DNA of 64,000 nt from Dermacentor variabilis (GCF_050947875.1 NW_027460291.1:25813868-25877867); one strand, 5' to 3'. Positions 10,236-21,626 are shown, counted from the first letter of the stretch. Translations and numbers: made by a program. Notes: generated by a model not told the origin, from the letters alone.

Positions 10236-10960
10236 AACAGTGCAAACGGAAACATTTAGGAGGTGAGACAACAGTCTTCTTGACAATTTGGATAAAATGA
10301 TGGCCAAGAAATTGCACTTTTGAAACATTATGGGATGTACCTACTATGCAGGGAGCACAAGCATGTTAAACTGGCACTATTTGTCATGCCCTGTTTTGCA
10401 TTTATCTGGTCTTGAGGCATATTTCTTCCGTTGGGATCGATGATGTATGAGTGCTTTGATTTGGTGAGATTGTAAATTGGTCATTTAATATCACTATTGA
10501 AATTTAATTCTTCTGTCCACGTATGCCTTCATGACATATTGAAATAAATGGGCTCTTTGTCATGGCAAAGAATTAAATTCTTGCTCAAATGCCTGAAAAG
10601 CTATAATACCTGATAACCTTCGGCATATTGTAGCTGTTCAGTGTGCCTTCTAACCTGAAGCATAGTGTTTCTCAAGGTTTGCCATTGATTCCAGTTGAGC
10701 AAATCAGGCTGCTGTCCTCTGTTTCTGCCAGGTATAGTGCATTGATGGGTTAGAGGTTAATACAGTTATAGTAGGGAAATTTTTTTTCTTGGTGTTTCAC
10801 TCGCTGTAGTGCTATGTGATCAGGGTTTTTTTGGTTGTTTATAGTATTACAGTTTATCATAACATATAATGGTGGCTAAGAGCTGCTGAATAACTATGCA
10901 TTTGTTCAACACGCAGACTAAAATCTATTGTTTTGTGAGCTTCCATCTTAGTGTAGAGAT
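10236..10960. other. Unassigned spacer
   Basis: AT-rich DNA with no recognisable gene, RNA or transposon motif. Confidence 0.4.
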
Positions 10961-11275
10961 AGTCTATTGACAACCCAGGCAGAGGTCACATTAGTTGCTC
11001 CAAAGGGTTCGGTTACGTACCAAGAGGTAATTTCACCAACTCTTGCTATGGTAGTCATGTACACCACCATTGTCAGTCTTCAGATGACTACCCTAGGAAG
11101 GGTCATTGTTGCCATTCCAAAGGGGTACCACTCACTACCAAGGGGTACTTGCATGGACCACTGAGGTAGTCGCATCAACTCCTGCTTTGGGAGTGGCACA
11201 TACACCTCAGTAGTTCTTGCGGGAGAGTCACCGGTACTGAGGGAGTCGCCCACACTGTATTTCCAAGAGAGTACA
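10961..11275. repeat. Degenerate minisatellite-like tract
   Basis: Loosely repeating words such as ACCAAGGGGTAC / ACCAAGAGGTAA and GGTAGTC..CACC..CTCCTGCT recur several times, giving a patterned but strongly diverged tract. A similar word set (GTAGTTACTACGTAGTG) recurs near 20627-20760. The unit length cannot be fixed by eye. Confidence 0.3.
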
Positions 11276-11542
11276 TTTTAACACCTAAAACCTCATCATA
11301 TGTGCGACGAGCAGATACACCCCGAAAAAGTCAGTTGCGACTACCTTTTTTTTAAGAGTGCGAAGAGAATAATTAGAAAGTCATTCAGTGAATTGTTTTA
11401 CTTAGCAACCTTGACATCGAGATTTGTCGCTCAAGTCCACTTTTCAGGGGATCCACAATAATAGGCCGAATTCTGCCATATGCTCCATGTGCTTTTGTTA
11501 TTTTGCAAACAAAGTGAGAGAGAGAACTATAGCACACTCTAT

Positions 11543-12000
11543 ACAGGGTGTCCCTGCAAACTTTAGCCAGAGTTTAAAACTATGCGAATGCCACATAGGT
11601 GGACAGAACCAAGGTAACGTTTTTTTGTCGTCGCTTGGAGATAATCAGATTATTTGTCATTCTACCTAATTACAAAATTGGACCTACTAAATAATCAACT
11701 TCTCAAATATATTAATTAGATGAAAAGTGTCAGTGAGAAACTTGTAGAGCAACATGAAAGACTCCTGATACAGCTTTCCGTTGCTGAGTACGTGCTACAG
11801 AAAACTGTTTTTCCGAGCGTGAAACAAGCCTGCGAATACAGGCAAAGTGCCTCGAATGGCCAGTCGTGCGGCAATAAAGTGGCCAGACAAGCGGTTTCAA
11901 TATGGCACGGGGCATCAAAAGAGTGCCGCGTGCAGCGCCTCATGTGTGATGTATGGAAAGAAGGCCGTGTATGTAAACAAAAAAACTCTATAATGTTATT
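11543..12000 (+). repeat. Dispersed repeat beginning TACAGGGTGTCCC
   Basis: The sequence starts with TACAGGGTGTCCC and continues GCAAACTTTAGCCAGAGTTT, which I recognise as the edge of a common tick interspersed repeat. A diverged second copy starts near 54183 (TACAGGGTATCCAAGGCAAC). No matching inverted end was found nearby, so the right limit is approximate and the class unknown. Confidence 0.4.
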
Positions 12001-12339
12001 TACGCAGTTGAAATAATTAAGAACGCTATCTTAGGTTTTACTCGACTTAAGGGCTGGCAATCAAGAAGAACCGAAAATTTCATTTTTATTTCTTTTAGCA
12101 GGTTTCATCGTAGATCATTGTCAGGAACTTTTTCTTGCGGCACAGAAAAATTGTGGAAATTTTGTTTAAATGAACAGCTTTTTTAATAATGTGGAATACA
12201 ATGGGGGGTCACCACCCCTTGATGCGCCTCAAAGACCCGTGAAGTATTGATTAGTCCAAAAGGCGCGAGAGATGCGTGAACGAACGCTCCGATAAACGGG
12301 ACTTTGATGTTTGCTCATCTGCCTTTCGCGAGCTATGTG

Positions 12340-12626
12340 TCCTGAAACAAACTTAAAAGTGCTCCTACTAATGTTAAACTCCTCTGCTTCCCTGCTCTTG
12401 TGCGACCAAAACTAGAATGCGGGTTTATTGTTTGGGACCCTTATACTAAAATGTCATTGACAGTCTTGAGCGTATTCAGAGACAGGCTCTGAGGTTTACA
12501 TTTATTAAGTTTTCCGCGTTACACTCACCGTCTAATTTAATGCAAACTAATGGCGTTCCACTATTACTGGAACCAATGCAAATATCTACGTTAGACACTC
12601 TTTGCCAACTTCTGAATAACAAACTA
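12340..12626 (+). pseudogene. CR1-like LINE copy B, RT C-terminus (left part)
   Basis: C-terminal region of a CR1/Jockey-type reverse transcriptase: LKSAPTNVKLLCFPALVRPK, then LECGFIVWDPYTKM, a frameshift near 12452, and IDSLERIQRQALRFTFIKF, GVPLLLEPMQISTLDTL, CQLLNNKL. The coding ends exactly where the DNA element at 12627 begins and resumes at 13614 in the same frame. The element is 5' truncated. Confidence 0.8.
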
Positions 12627-13611
12627 GGGGCGCTATAACGTAAACCTGTTCCATACTTCTCTATTCCAATTCTGCAATCAGCCCACAGCGATTGGTCAAA
12701 ACTTTTTTGGACCACCCCCACTTCACCTGTCTGTCACGTGACGTCACGAAAACCGTGATAGCCCCCCATCTGATATGACGTGTACACACTAATTATGTAT
12801 AATTGGACCTAGCGAAACAAAAATTGTTATTTCTGATTCGACGCATTTTTGCCATTAGCCCTGGGCTATTTGTCAAAAGTTTTCGAGCTGCACCCACTTC
12901 ACCTGCCTCTCACGCAACGTTACAAAACCGCAAAAACTTACCGCGTCAAAGTGACGCGTACACGGTAAAGATGCATTAATGTGCCGAACAAAACTGAACT
13001 TTCTTCTGAATAGCCGCAGGCTGCCCCATTGCGAAAGGAATAAAATATGGCTGCCGCAGATCGGTCCGACACTGGTTACTCGCCCCTGCCGGAGAGCATG
13101 GGTTTATTTGCGTGTAATAATTCCTTTTGTGTGGCAGTGTAACGTTTTCGAGAACTTTCGGCAAGTTTACGACATCGTTATGCCAACTCTTCTTTGCTGG
13201 GGATCCGTTTTAGCGTCATTCTTAAGGTCCCATTGCATACCGCCTCAACTTTCGACGAGCCACCGCAAGCTAAGTATGAGAAAGCGGACCAATCGCAGAC
13301 GGCGGCACCACCCTCTTCATCCGGTTATCGATATTCAGTGCAGTGGCTCGGCCCCATCGAATCCCTCTCCACTTGAGCATGCTCTTCGCCTCATGTGAGC
13401 CAATTAGATAGGACAAGCTGCTCAGTGCAGGCAATGTTATTCGTTTTTTAAGCAAACAAAAGTGACCTCCTATGAACGCGGGGAGCATTTGATTGGTTTG
13501 TTCAGACAACCCTGCGGGTGCCCGCCAGATGCTTGCGTCAGCGATTACGCAAATTTGACGTCAAGAGATTGGAATAAGAACTTATTGTAATAGTTTTACG
13601 TTATACGGCCC
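12627..13611. mobile_element. ~985-bp DNA element with TIRs, copy 1, inserted in a LINE
   Basis: The left end reads GGGGCGCTATAACGTAAACC and the right end is the near inverse (TAGTTTTACGTTATACGGCC, C). It is flanked by TA at 12625-12626 and 13612-13613. Removing the element and one TA joins the LINE frame without a gap, which fixes both ends. Inside, two direct ~200-bp segments resemble each other (CACTTCACCTGTCTGTCACG near 12720 and CACTTCACCTGCCTCTCACG near 12897). No transposase was seen. A second copy lies at 46068-47042. The TA duplication suggests Tc1/mariner-like mobilisation, but this is inference. Confidence 0.85.
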
Positions 13612-13912
13612 TAGCTCCAGATCTATCCCTGTATTTGTCACCTTTAACTAGCAGGCCCACCCGATATCATCGACAAAACGCACTAATGCCATATTTTGTT
13701 GGCACTGGCCAGTTTAAATTTTCTTATTTTATAAGGACCATACATAATTGCAATTGCCTTACTGAAGTAAGTGGTCTGACTGTGAATTAACATTTGAGAT
13801 GCTGCATAAGTGTTGTTCTTTTGTTGCTTTTTCTTTCTGTTTTTGCTACTTTGTTTGAATTGTCCACCCTGCTTGCACCTTGAGTCCACAGTATTCAAGA
13901 AATAAATAAATA
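13612..13912 (+). pseudogene. CR1-like LINE copy B, C-terminus and tail (right part)
   Basis: Continues from LLNNKL with APDLSLYLSPLTSRPTRYHR, then NALMPYFVGTGQFKFSYFIR and TIHNWNCL, the standard C-terminal block of this LINE family, followed by 3' UTR and an AATAAATAAATA tail at 13900-13912. The same C-terminal block is seen in LINE copy C at 39612-39794 on the other strand. Confidence 0.8.
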
Positions 13913-14489
13913 TGTACGGCTTTTTACAGTTTATCGGTTCTATAATTCACCTGCGGCGTTCTAAATCTCGCTATAAAGAGCATTGTAATAAGATTTTCAT
14001 AATTTAGGTTACAGCTACACCGGCGAACGTCCCTCAATCAAGCTTTGTGAAAATGCAGTACCGGCCTCGTTAAGAGCCATTCTAATGGGTTTTATCACGA
14101 ATGAAAAAAATAAGAAGTGCTCTTTCTGAACACATTATGGAGTCTTTTCCCTTCTGCACAAATGACGCACTGTATAGCTTCCCCAACTACATACTGCCAT
14201 TATGGTCACAGTCCACGTGCAGTGCACCTGATGCAGACACCTTTCTCTATCTTTGAATAATATATTGCGTTTGAGAAAGCCATCTTCAATGCAAATTTCT
14301 TAATTTTGCAGTCGATAAAATGTCGCCAAATGTTCGGTCACCTTATCACAAAAAAAAATTCATCGATAATTACCATACTCCCTAATGCGAAATTTGAGCG
14401 CAGTTCTACGCGTGTTTTTTTTTATTACGCATGTCAATACTGTGTATTGTGCTTATGTAGGTACACGGTTTATATCAGGAAGAGAGCGC
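13913..14489. other. Unassigned spacer
   Basis: AT-rich DNA without a recognisable feature. Confidence 0.4.
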
Positions 14490-15270
14490 TGTGAGCTGGT
14501 GAGGACAATCTGTTTCGTGCGGCACATTGCAAACGAAGCGAACTATGGTGTGACTGCCTCGTTAAACGGGAGATCGCTAGGCAGTGCGTGGGTGACGCGC
14601 GGGGGCGATTCACAGCATCCGTTGCAGACAGACCTTCGCTCATGCAGCGCTTTGTTTCCTTAAAGGTGACTCGCGCTACTCTCGCGCCATATCGTAGCCA
14701 TCGATGTCGCCCAGCCCGTCTTGCGCGGCACTACGCTTTTCTTTTCTCACAATTTTGTTCCACCAACAAAGGGAGTGGCACTTAGTCGTGGGAAAATTCT
14801 GCCGCCAGTGTCAGCGGCGATAACACCCAAGGGAGCATCACATCGAGAATTACTCGTAGGCTCTCGCGATCACCCCTTGCAGGAGCACCGATCACTGTCA
14901 CACGCGCTGGTACCGCGGACGAGCGTTGCCCCAACACAACTCCTGCGACCCTGCCCCCCCTTGGAATAGCAAAAGAGATTGTCCACGCGTCTGCCGATGC
15001 CGTGGCCGCCGGCAACTCAGCGTATGCGCAGACCATCTCCCCGCCGCTCCTCCGCCGCTTTCCGCCTCATACTTTCTCTGTACCCTCCTCGTCCATTTTC
15101 CCCTCGCACTCTCTTCATTCATCTCCCGCTGGGCTACGCGTTTACTTTCATCCTTCGCTGTGTTCGTTCGCCCGGTTACGAGGTACGACGACGAGGCACG
15201 CCGATGCTCAACGCAGAAAAGGGTGCCTAAGAGCCGCGCCCTGAAAAATCATGCACCATTCCACTCTGGG
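14490..15270 (+). repeat. Composite tick repeat, full arrangement
   Basis: Two blocks of this stretch occur again, inverted, elsewhere. The left block (about 14500-14760, with GTTGCAGACAGACC and CGCTCATGCAGCGCTTTG) matches the minus strand of about 55980-56270. The right block (about 15060-15260, with TTTCATCCTTCGCTGTG and CGGTTACGAGG) matches the minus strand of about 54300-54560. Here the blocks are close together, so this copy shows the original order. Open frames in it are not protein-like. The class of the repeat is unknown. Confidence 0.55.
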
Positions 15271-15349
15271 GCGGCGGATAACCAGCGAAGCTGTTTAGTA
15301 CACAACACAGCAGTGACATAGAATTTCGAACAAAGGTACGAACATACTT

Positions 15350-15850
15350 ATTGTCCTGATCGGTGGTCATCGTGACGATAGGTATGCACATACATTCTCG
15401 TATCACCTCTATTATTAAATGCGTCCGTCACGTAAGACAATGAATGGCTCATACCACCCTAAATAAGAAAAAATTAACGCGGCCTCCTCATTACGACGAC
15501 AGAAGAGAAATGAAATTCTACGCTGGAATAATGAGTGGTAAGGGAGCAAGCTGTGGAAGAAGACGACGATGCTCGAGCCATCCCTGGTGACAGTTGTTGT
15601 TCATGATGACGATAGTTTCCTCTTGCCAATGAATGACTCATACATCCTTAAACAATGAGCGGCAACGGAGCCAGCTGTGGAAGAAGACGACGAACGCGCG
15701 GGCACAGGCATGAGCGCGCTCTAGCGGCTTCGCCGAGGCTCGCCAACAAGCTAATTCGTGGGTTGTTCGCGGACCAGGGAAATGTCCTAGTCACATACAG
15801 CTTCACTGCAAAAGTCGCGGTCAATAAATAATAATCTGCGCCGCTACACA
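15350..15850. repeat. Degenerate tandem duplication with AGCTGTGGAAGAAGACGACG
   Basis: A block of roughly 150 bp appears twice. AGCTGTGGAAGAAGACGACG occurs at about 15551 and again at about 15671, each preceded by a related AATGAATG(A/G)CTCATAC and GATGACGATAG / GTGACGATAGG sequence. It may derive from an LTR; that is a guess. Confidence 0.4.
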
Positions 15851-16923
15851 AACTAAAGAGTCGTGAAATCTAGTAGCAACAACGCTAAAGCGCCAACACT
15901 CAGAATGAGAGACTAAGACAGCAAGAGCGGTCGCTATCTTGTAACTGCTCGGCCTATCATGGCAAAGAATTCTCGTGTACGGATCTTCTATACGAAGTTA
16001 AATCCTTGGAGAGGAACCCAAGTATGCTTTCACGATAATTAACAGATATTTATCACAAAATTATCAGAACGGTTCGTCAGCTCAACCTCTGTAGTTCTAT
16101 CTAAAAATGAATAAGGTTCGTTGCCTGTCAATTGTAAACCTACCTTCTTGGTACGCTATTCAAGGTGGTCCACGCGCGTCCACACTAAAAGTGCGCGTTC
16201 ACTAGAAATGAAGTTGTTAGATCGCGGGCAATCCAGGGCCTTAAGACACTTGGCGCGTTTCGATTTGGCCACCTCGACAAGCTGGATCGTCGCAGTTGGT
16301 AGCGATTCTGCGTGTTCGCAGAGTCTTCTGCACTTCAAAGAGCATATATTGCTCTGAAATTTATGACAGCGAAGGCATATAAAGCGTAATAAACAAATAC
16401 ACGTACACGAACGTCTGAATCCACAAGCACGAAGATCAGACAAAACCATGTACTTCCCATCATTGCCATGCTGGCTGAACGATTGCAGTGCCAGGCTTCC
16501 CTCTAGTAATTATTTGGAGGAAACTCTGTGGGCGTGGCAGTTAGCGACATGTCGTGTGAGGCGATAAGGCGCGACATTGCTTTGCATCTTGCCTAGGTCT
16601 AAGGCAGTGTCGTTGTTGAAACGAGCAGCGAAATTCAATTGCATAGCGAGCTACAGAGACCAGCCTATTTGACAACTAAAGGTGAAAAATAAGTTGTTTC
16701 GAATGAGCGTTCTACGGCAGACTGCAGAAAAGAATGATTGAAAGCACCACTTCCAATTCAACAGTCACCTATACTCTCCGTTGTGCGGTTGCAAAGTGAA
16801 ATCATTTTCCTCGCCGCTAAGTTTCGATCCATCAGCTGCACTATATTGTAATACTGAGGGCTCGGAATTCACCTTACCTTTCACTGATTTCTTTTTCATT
16901 TCTTTTTTTTGTTTCTTAGCCAG
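15851..16923. other. Unassigned spacer
   Basis: No gene, RNA or transposon signature recognised. Confidence 0.4.
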
Positions 16924-17010
16924 TAAAACACTCTCGAATAATAATAATATTTGGGGTTTTACGTGCCAAAACCACTTTCTGATTATGAGGCACGCATAAA
17001 ACACTCTCGA
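16924..17010 (-). mobile_element. 5'-truncated tRNA-derived SINE fragment with 14-bp TSD
   Basis: The body 16938-16996 is the SINE's 3' part: (AAT)n tail, then GGGGTTTTACGTGCC through TGAGGCACGC, read here in reverse orientation. TAAAACACTCTCGA flanks it exactly at 16924-16937 and 16997-17010. Only 59 bp of the SINE were integrated, so this is a severely 5'-truncated, LINE-mobilised insertion. Confidence 0.9.
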
Positions 17011-17439
17011 GTACTCTAACATAAATACCACGCCAAGACTAGGGCTCGTATCTTTCTACCTGCGCGATTGGGGCAACACGTATGGGAAAGTGAAGCAACC
17101 CATTTGTTTGAGATAGTTTGTTTCTGTACCTAAATATATCACGCTGCATAGCTGCAAGAAACAACAAACCCCAAAGACGGGACGAGTATTGCCTTTATCC
17201 GCTCTTGTAGTTATGCAGCGCAATACATTTTCGTGAGGGGCATCAGCAGTACACGTCAAAATAAGGTAGATTAATAAGATGCTAAACAGAAAGCCGAATG
17301 AGAGATTATTTCCCATTGCCGACACTCACGGTAACGACTGTTATTGTGTTGCACGAGTTAGCCTGTTCCTCAAAGCGAATAAACTGCCTCTCCGTTCTTC
17401 TCATCAGCGATACAGAATACCTGGCAAACAGACAGCCCC

Positions 17440-18110
17440 GTCGTCCAGGAAACGCGAGTTAATCGCGTTTGCGCTTCTTTGCCCAAGACGGCCCACAGGA
17501 ATGCGGCTCTGCCGTGACACGCGAGCGCGAAGCTGGCAGCATCAACGCCGCGCCGGAGAGTTACCCCGCAGGGCAGCTTGTCCTGCCGGGTAACGGGGTT
17601 GCGGGGTTGTCCTGCGAGGCCGTGAGAGAAACGGGCGCGCCGTCGTTTCGGTTTCGCCGCCGGCCGCGGTCAGGTATTGCGTGGCCGCTCGGATGGCGGC
17701 TGGCTCGCGGGCCGGCGGAAGCGCGTCGAGGAAGCGCGCCATCGCGTGCCCGAGGCGGGTCGTTGCCCCTGACCGTGAGGCGGCGCTCGTGGCCCCGTTT
17801 CGCCGTCGTCGAAGGCGAGGAGCACGCGCAGAGGCAGCCTTTCACCTTTCACGTCCGCCTGTGGGCGACGCGAGAAGCGCCAACGCAAGGCGCCGCCATA
17901 TTACACACGCTGCTCCGGTGTTCCCCGAGCCGAAGGAGCAATCCGAGCAGCTAACACTGTCACTTTTTTCCCCCTTGTGGCTGCGCGTGCGCAAAAGGCG
18001 TGCACTTTCAGGCGCGACCGGAGATTGACCGAAAGCGCGAGAGATGGCACGCATCGGTGAACGACGAGGAGCGCAACTGCGGGAACAACAATATACGACA
18101 CTCTCGTCTC
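17440..18110. other. GC-rich, CpG-dense block of unknown role
   Basis: The base composition changes sharply from AT-rich to strongly GC-rich with many CG dinucleotides. Long overlapping frames on both strands (for example 17469-17954 plus) are what GC-rich DNA gives by chance and show no domain. A near-palindrome lies at 17560-17594 (GTTACCCCGCAGGGCA / TGTCCTGCCGGGTAAC). It could be a promoter with a first exon, or a GC-rich transposon end. Confidence 0.4.
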
Positions 18111-19216
18111 CTACAGGAAGCTCCTGACCTAGACGGGGAAATTTATGTGCGCGTGAAAATTAAAACAGAAAGGCGGAGATTGAGCCGAATGCATATCTAA
18201 GGGTGCGTCCCGAAAGAAGCACCGACTGGCCTCGTCGCCATACACCAAGAAATATGTTGGAGCTGGAACGAATATCAGTGTGAATGCTGAGGAAATATAG
18301 TCGAGAAAACTGTAGGAAACGCTGTATACAATATCATCTCAAAGTTCGTAGTAGAAGTGGAAGCTGAGTTCTCAGGAAAGCGGAAACAGCAACTGAAATC
18401 CATATGGGCAATGCAGAATACGGGAAAAAGAAGTGGAACTGGCGGGAAAAGATCGCTGAGGTTAACCGACGCGTTTTGATAGGCTTCATGTGAACATCGT
18501 ACGGCCTTTCTTTACCTTACCCCTTGCTTCCCAAGAAGTTAGGGCAACAATCTCGACTTTAGCTGCAGATGTGGAGCCGTTCTACCCCTAAATACATCCT
18601 TATTGTATACCATTACATACATTTATATACAGTCTGTACCAGATGAGCAATTAGCCGAAGAGACCCTGCTAACCTCACCATTGATTAACCAGGCATCTTG
18701 CTGACCATAACTATATCAGAGCATGACACCCAGCGCTCCCCTACCACTCTGCCTTAAGTTTTTGTAATGCAAAGATCATTGAGTGCTTATTTCACGTTCA
18801 CAGAACATAGTGGCAATGTTCATTTTGCTTGAGATCATCAAAACTCTCATAAACAGCTGCGTAAATTGTACTTTCTGTTTTTTTTCACTTATATAGAAAT
18901 AGCAACGCGACGCCATCTAAAGGATGAAGACGAGCTTGACAGCGAAGCATTATTTGCCTATTTTCTCGTGTTTGGCGTGCCTGCCTGGCTGCTGGCTGCT
19001 GCACAGTCGGTCACAATCTCGGCGTCAATACGCGCACACAAACGTGTTTCACGTCGTTTGAACCAACGATTAAAAAAAAGAGAGGTTAACCGCGGCTCTA
19101 TGAAACCAGCGACATGTGGTTTGCGTTTATGTGACGCTCCATAGACTATACTTTTTTATATTCCGCTTAATTAGGTTATTAACTGAGATCAATTATTGAA
19201 AGTTATATTGATATTA
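18111..19216. other. Unassigned spacer
   Basis: No supported gene. The frame at 18866-19144 is open but has no recognisable domain and starts in a T-run. Confidence 0.4.
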
Positions 19217-19607
19217 GGGCCAAATACGTTTCGTTACGTTGTAGAGGGGGTCCAGAAACGACCGATGCAATTTTTCGTGTCAACGCACATGCTGCGTGGG
19301 GATTTCTTTGGGCGTTTAAAGAAAGCCCGCGAAATATGAAATAAAGCCACGTCACTGTGCTCAATGCGCTATCTTATTGCAGCGCTCTCAACCGTGCTTC
19401 GATCGAAAGAACCATGCGTGCGGACCGGGGTGAAGTCAACGGCCACGGCTCTAGACATGGGCTTCACTGTGCGTCAGCATCTTTGACGGTGGCACACGAG
19501 GCACACGGAAAGACCGACTTTCTTTAAATGGCGAAAAAAATAACCACAATAAATTGTGTCGGTCCTTTTGGAACTACCTCTACGACGTAACGAAACGAAC
19601 TTGGCCC
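19217..19607. mobile_element. 391-bp MITE with ~57-bp terminal inverted repeats
   Basis: The left end starts GGGCCAAATACGTTTCGTTA and the right end is the inverse of GGGCCAAGTTCGTTTCGTTA; the match continues for about 57 bp at roughly 80% by eye. Flanks are TTA on the left and TTG on the right, compatible with a decayed 3-bp target duplication as in PIF/Harbinger elements, though that assignment is inference. There is no coding capacity. Confidence 0.8.
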
Positions 19608-20900
19608 TTGGTTACCTGACACTCATACATGATACTCACACGGGCTGCATGAGTGTAAACACAGGTCACATGTGCGCCAAATGAAATCACCAACGAAAGG
19701 TCTCATATATGCTGAACAAGTATGCACACCTGTCTTCTGAGTAAAAATAATTACTTCCTGCACAAACCCTAACATGTAATATCGGCTCACAGGCATCGCT
19801 AAGGCAGACTACTGTGTTAGTAGAATGCTGAAGTATATTTAACGGATTCTCCGATTTCTGTGATTTAGCCACCCAGCATGTGCCACTGGTGGTGTACCCG
19901 TTGTGTGTTAATCATGAAGAATGGGTACGCCCCGCTATGTCAGAAGAGGTACGGAATGTTCAAATATTCTTGATACGTGTCGTGCCCGTCTGTGCGTACA
20001 CCTGTCATCGCAGTCTTACCTCGACGAGTATCGTACATCGCTTGAGTTTTCGTGACATCGCTGCGTTTGCGTCTCACAATGTGCATCCGCCTGACTTGGA
20101 GTTTGTATTTTGGGATTGCTTGCGAGCGATATAATGGATAAACCTAAAACCAGCATGACAATAAAGTCGTGACCTTTGTGGTAGATCAAAATAAGCATCG
20201 AAGGAGATTACAAGAGGTTGCGTCACATGGAAACATAAAGAATTGTACGCATCACTGTTGGTTGCAAAGGTTTCGTGGTGAAAAAACGATAAAAAACAGG
20301 AGCGAGAGAAGGGCACAAGACGGGCCCTGCCTCCTGTTTTTGTAACGTTGTTTCACCATGAAGATCTAGTAACAACTGGATCGTGGCGCAACCCAATTGG
20401 TTGTGAAGCATTGGATTAACTGCTTTATTAGGCTTCGCTTCACATACGTTCCCACATATCCGTTATGTCTGTATTTTTTTATATAGCCATCAGCAGAATA
20501 AGCCTGTATCGCCAATATCCTCCCCCCTAGTCCAAGCCAAGCCAGACTAAAGAAAGAAAGCCACTATACGGGTAGAGGACCACACAGCTAAGGGGCGGGC
20601 TAGTGGCAGCGCTCCTTAAGAAGAAGTCGTAGTAGTTACTACGTAGTGTCACACCATTTGCTACTTTAGTATAATGGCAGTTGGTATCAGTAGAGATAGT
20701 AACATAACAGACTAAACAAGGTAGTCACTGTTACTAATGGGTCTGAGCTACCAATTCCAATCGCAGATAGTACAACCTGATAGAAAGATTCTCACCATTT
20801 CTGCATATATCGGTCCAGATATGGCGTATGCCACTGAACCGATGTAACCTATATGCCAAATCTGAACGGTTCTGGACGTCAGATTGGGCTTATTCGTATT
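19608..20900. other. Unassigned spacer with weak repeat words
   Basis: No gene seen. Around 20627-20760 GTAGT/ACTAC words recur, loosely like 10961-11275. Confidence 0.3.
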
Positions 20901-20913
20901 ACATGCTAAAAAG

Positions 20914-21162
20914 TTTGATTAACTGCGCAAGGACATCAGATGAGACAGAACAGAGAAGATAGCGCTATGATAACATCTGGTTGAAGCGGCAGACGTTGAA
21001 AAGGGCCAGTTTTACGAGAAATGAAATTAACAAAGATGTAAGCTTTGGCTTGTTGGTAAAACATGCTTGAGTGTTTGATTAACGGCGCAAGGGCATCAGA
21101 AGGGAGAACAGAGCGCTGTTCTCTCTTCTGTCTCTTCTGATGTCCTTGCGCTGTTAATCAAG
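20914..21162. repeat. Long imperfect hairpin plus an extra direct arm
   Basis: At 21075-21162 TTGATTAACGGCGCAAGGGC runs into an inverted partner ending GATGTCCTTGCGCTGTTAAT; the whole forms a nearly complete stem of about 40 bp centred on AGCGCT. The left arm appears once more in the same orientation at about 20914-20965 (TTGATTAACTGCGCAAGGAC). This looks like a foldback or MITE-like repeat unit. Confidence 0.65.
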
Positions 21163-21245
21163 CTGTGTAGTTAATACTCCGACCTTTCTAAGACTGTGAA
21201 TCGCACTGCGCAACTGCTAACGAATGCGTCATTAATTTACGGTAA

Positions 21246-21478
21246 TCTGTACGGATTTTCACGGCAAACTTGGGCTGTCCAGAGTGCACACGATGCGGCA
21301 GTTAGGATTGGCCTACCAGTCCCAACGTGGGAGTGGCCCGCAGCTCTGCTCTAGGGCAAAGCTTCTCCGGACCTTGTAAATAGTCTGTCTGTCTATCTGT
21401 CTGTCCGTCCGTCCGTCCGTCCGTCCGTCCGTCCGTCCGTCCGTCCGTCCGTCCGTCCGTCCGTCCGTCCGTCCGTCC

Positions 21479-21517
<39 letters not shown>

Positions 21518-21538
21518 CTTCCGTCCGTCCGTCCGTCC

Positions 21539-21616
<78 letters not shown>

Positions 21617-21625
21617 ACGGATTTT
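21246..21625 (+). mobile_element. Probable retroelement 3' end with tetranucleotide tail and TSD
   Basis: TCTGTACGGATTTT occurs at 21246-21259 and again at 21612-21625, immediately after the tetranucleotide array. Between them lies a short unique stretch (CCAACGTGGGAGTGGCCCGC, CTCTGCTCTAGGGCAAAGCT) that resembles the 3' UTR of tick I/R1-type LINEs, then the repeat. The simplest reading is a truncated LINE whose tail is the microsatellite. Confidence 0.5.
21379..21616. repeat. (GTCT)n/(GTCC)n microsatellite, ~238 bp
   Basis: Alternating blocks of GTCC and GTCT tetranucleotides. Open frames across it, which read as repeated T-D-R-Q or T-D-G-R on the minus strand, are artefacts of the repeat. 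Confidence 0.95.
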
Positions 21626-21626
21626 T

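Noticed and set aside
12979..13398. 139-codon frame inside the ~985-bp DNA element
   Set aside because: The second copy at 46068 does not keep this frame, so it is not under coding constraint.
17469..17954. 161-codon open frame in the GC-rich block
   Set aside because: Overlapping long frames occur on both strands and several phases, as expected from GC-rich DNA with few stops; no domain is visible.
18866..19144. 92-codon frame with a hydrophobic stretch
   Set aside because: It starts in a T run and has no splice or homology support; the hydrophobic part alone is not evidence.
21379..21616. CRISPR-like array
   Set aside because: The repeats are 4-bp units without spacers: a plain microsatellite.
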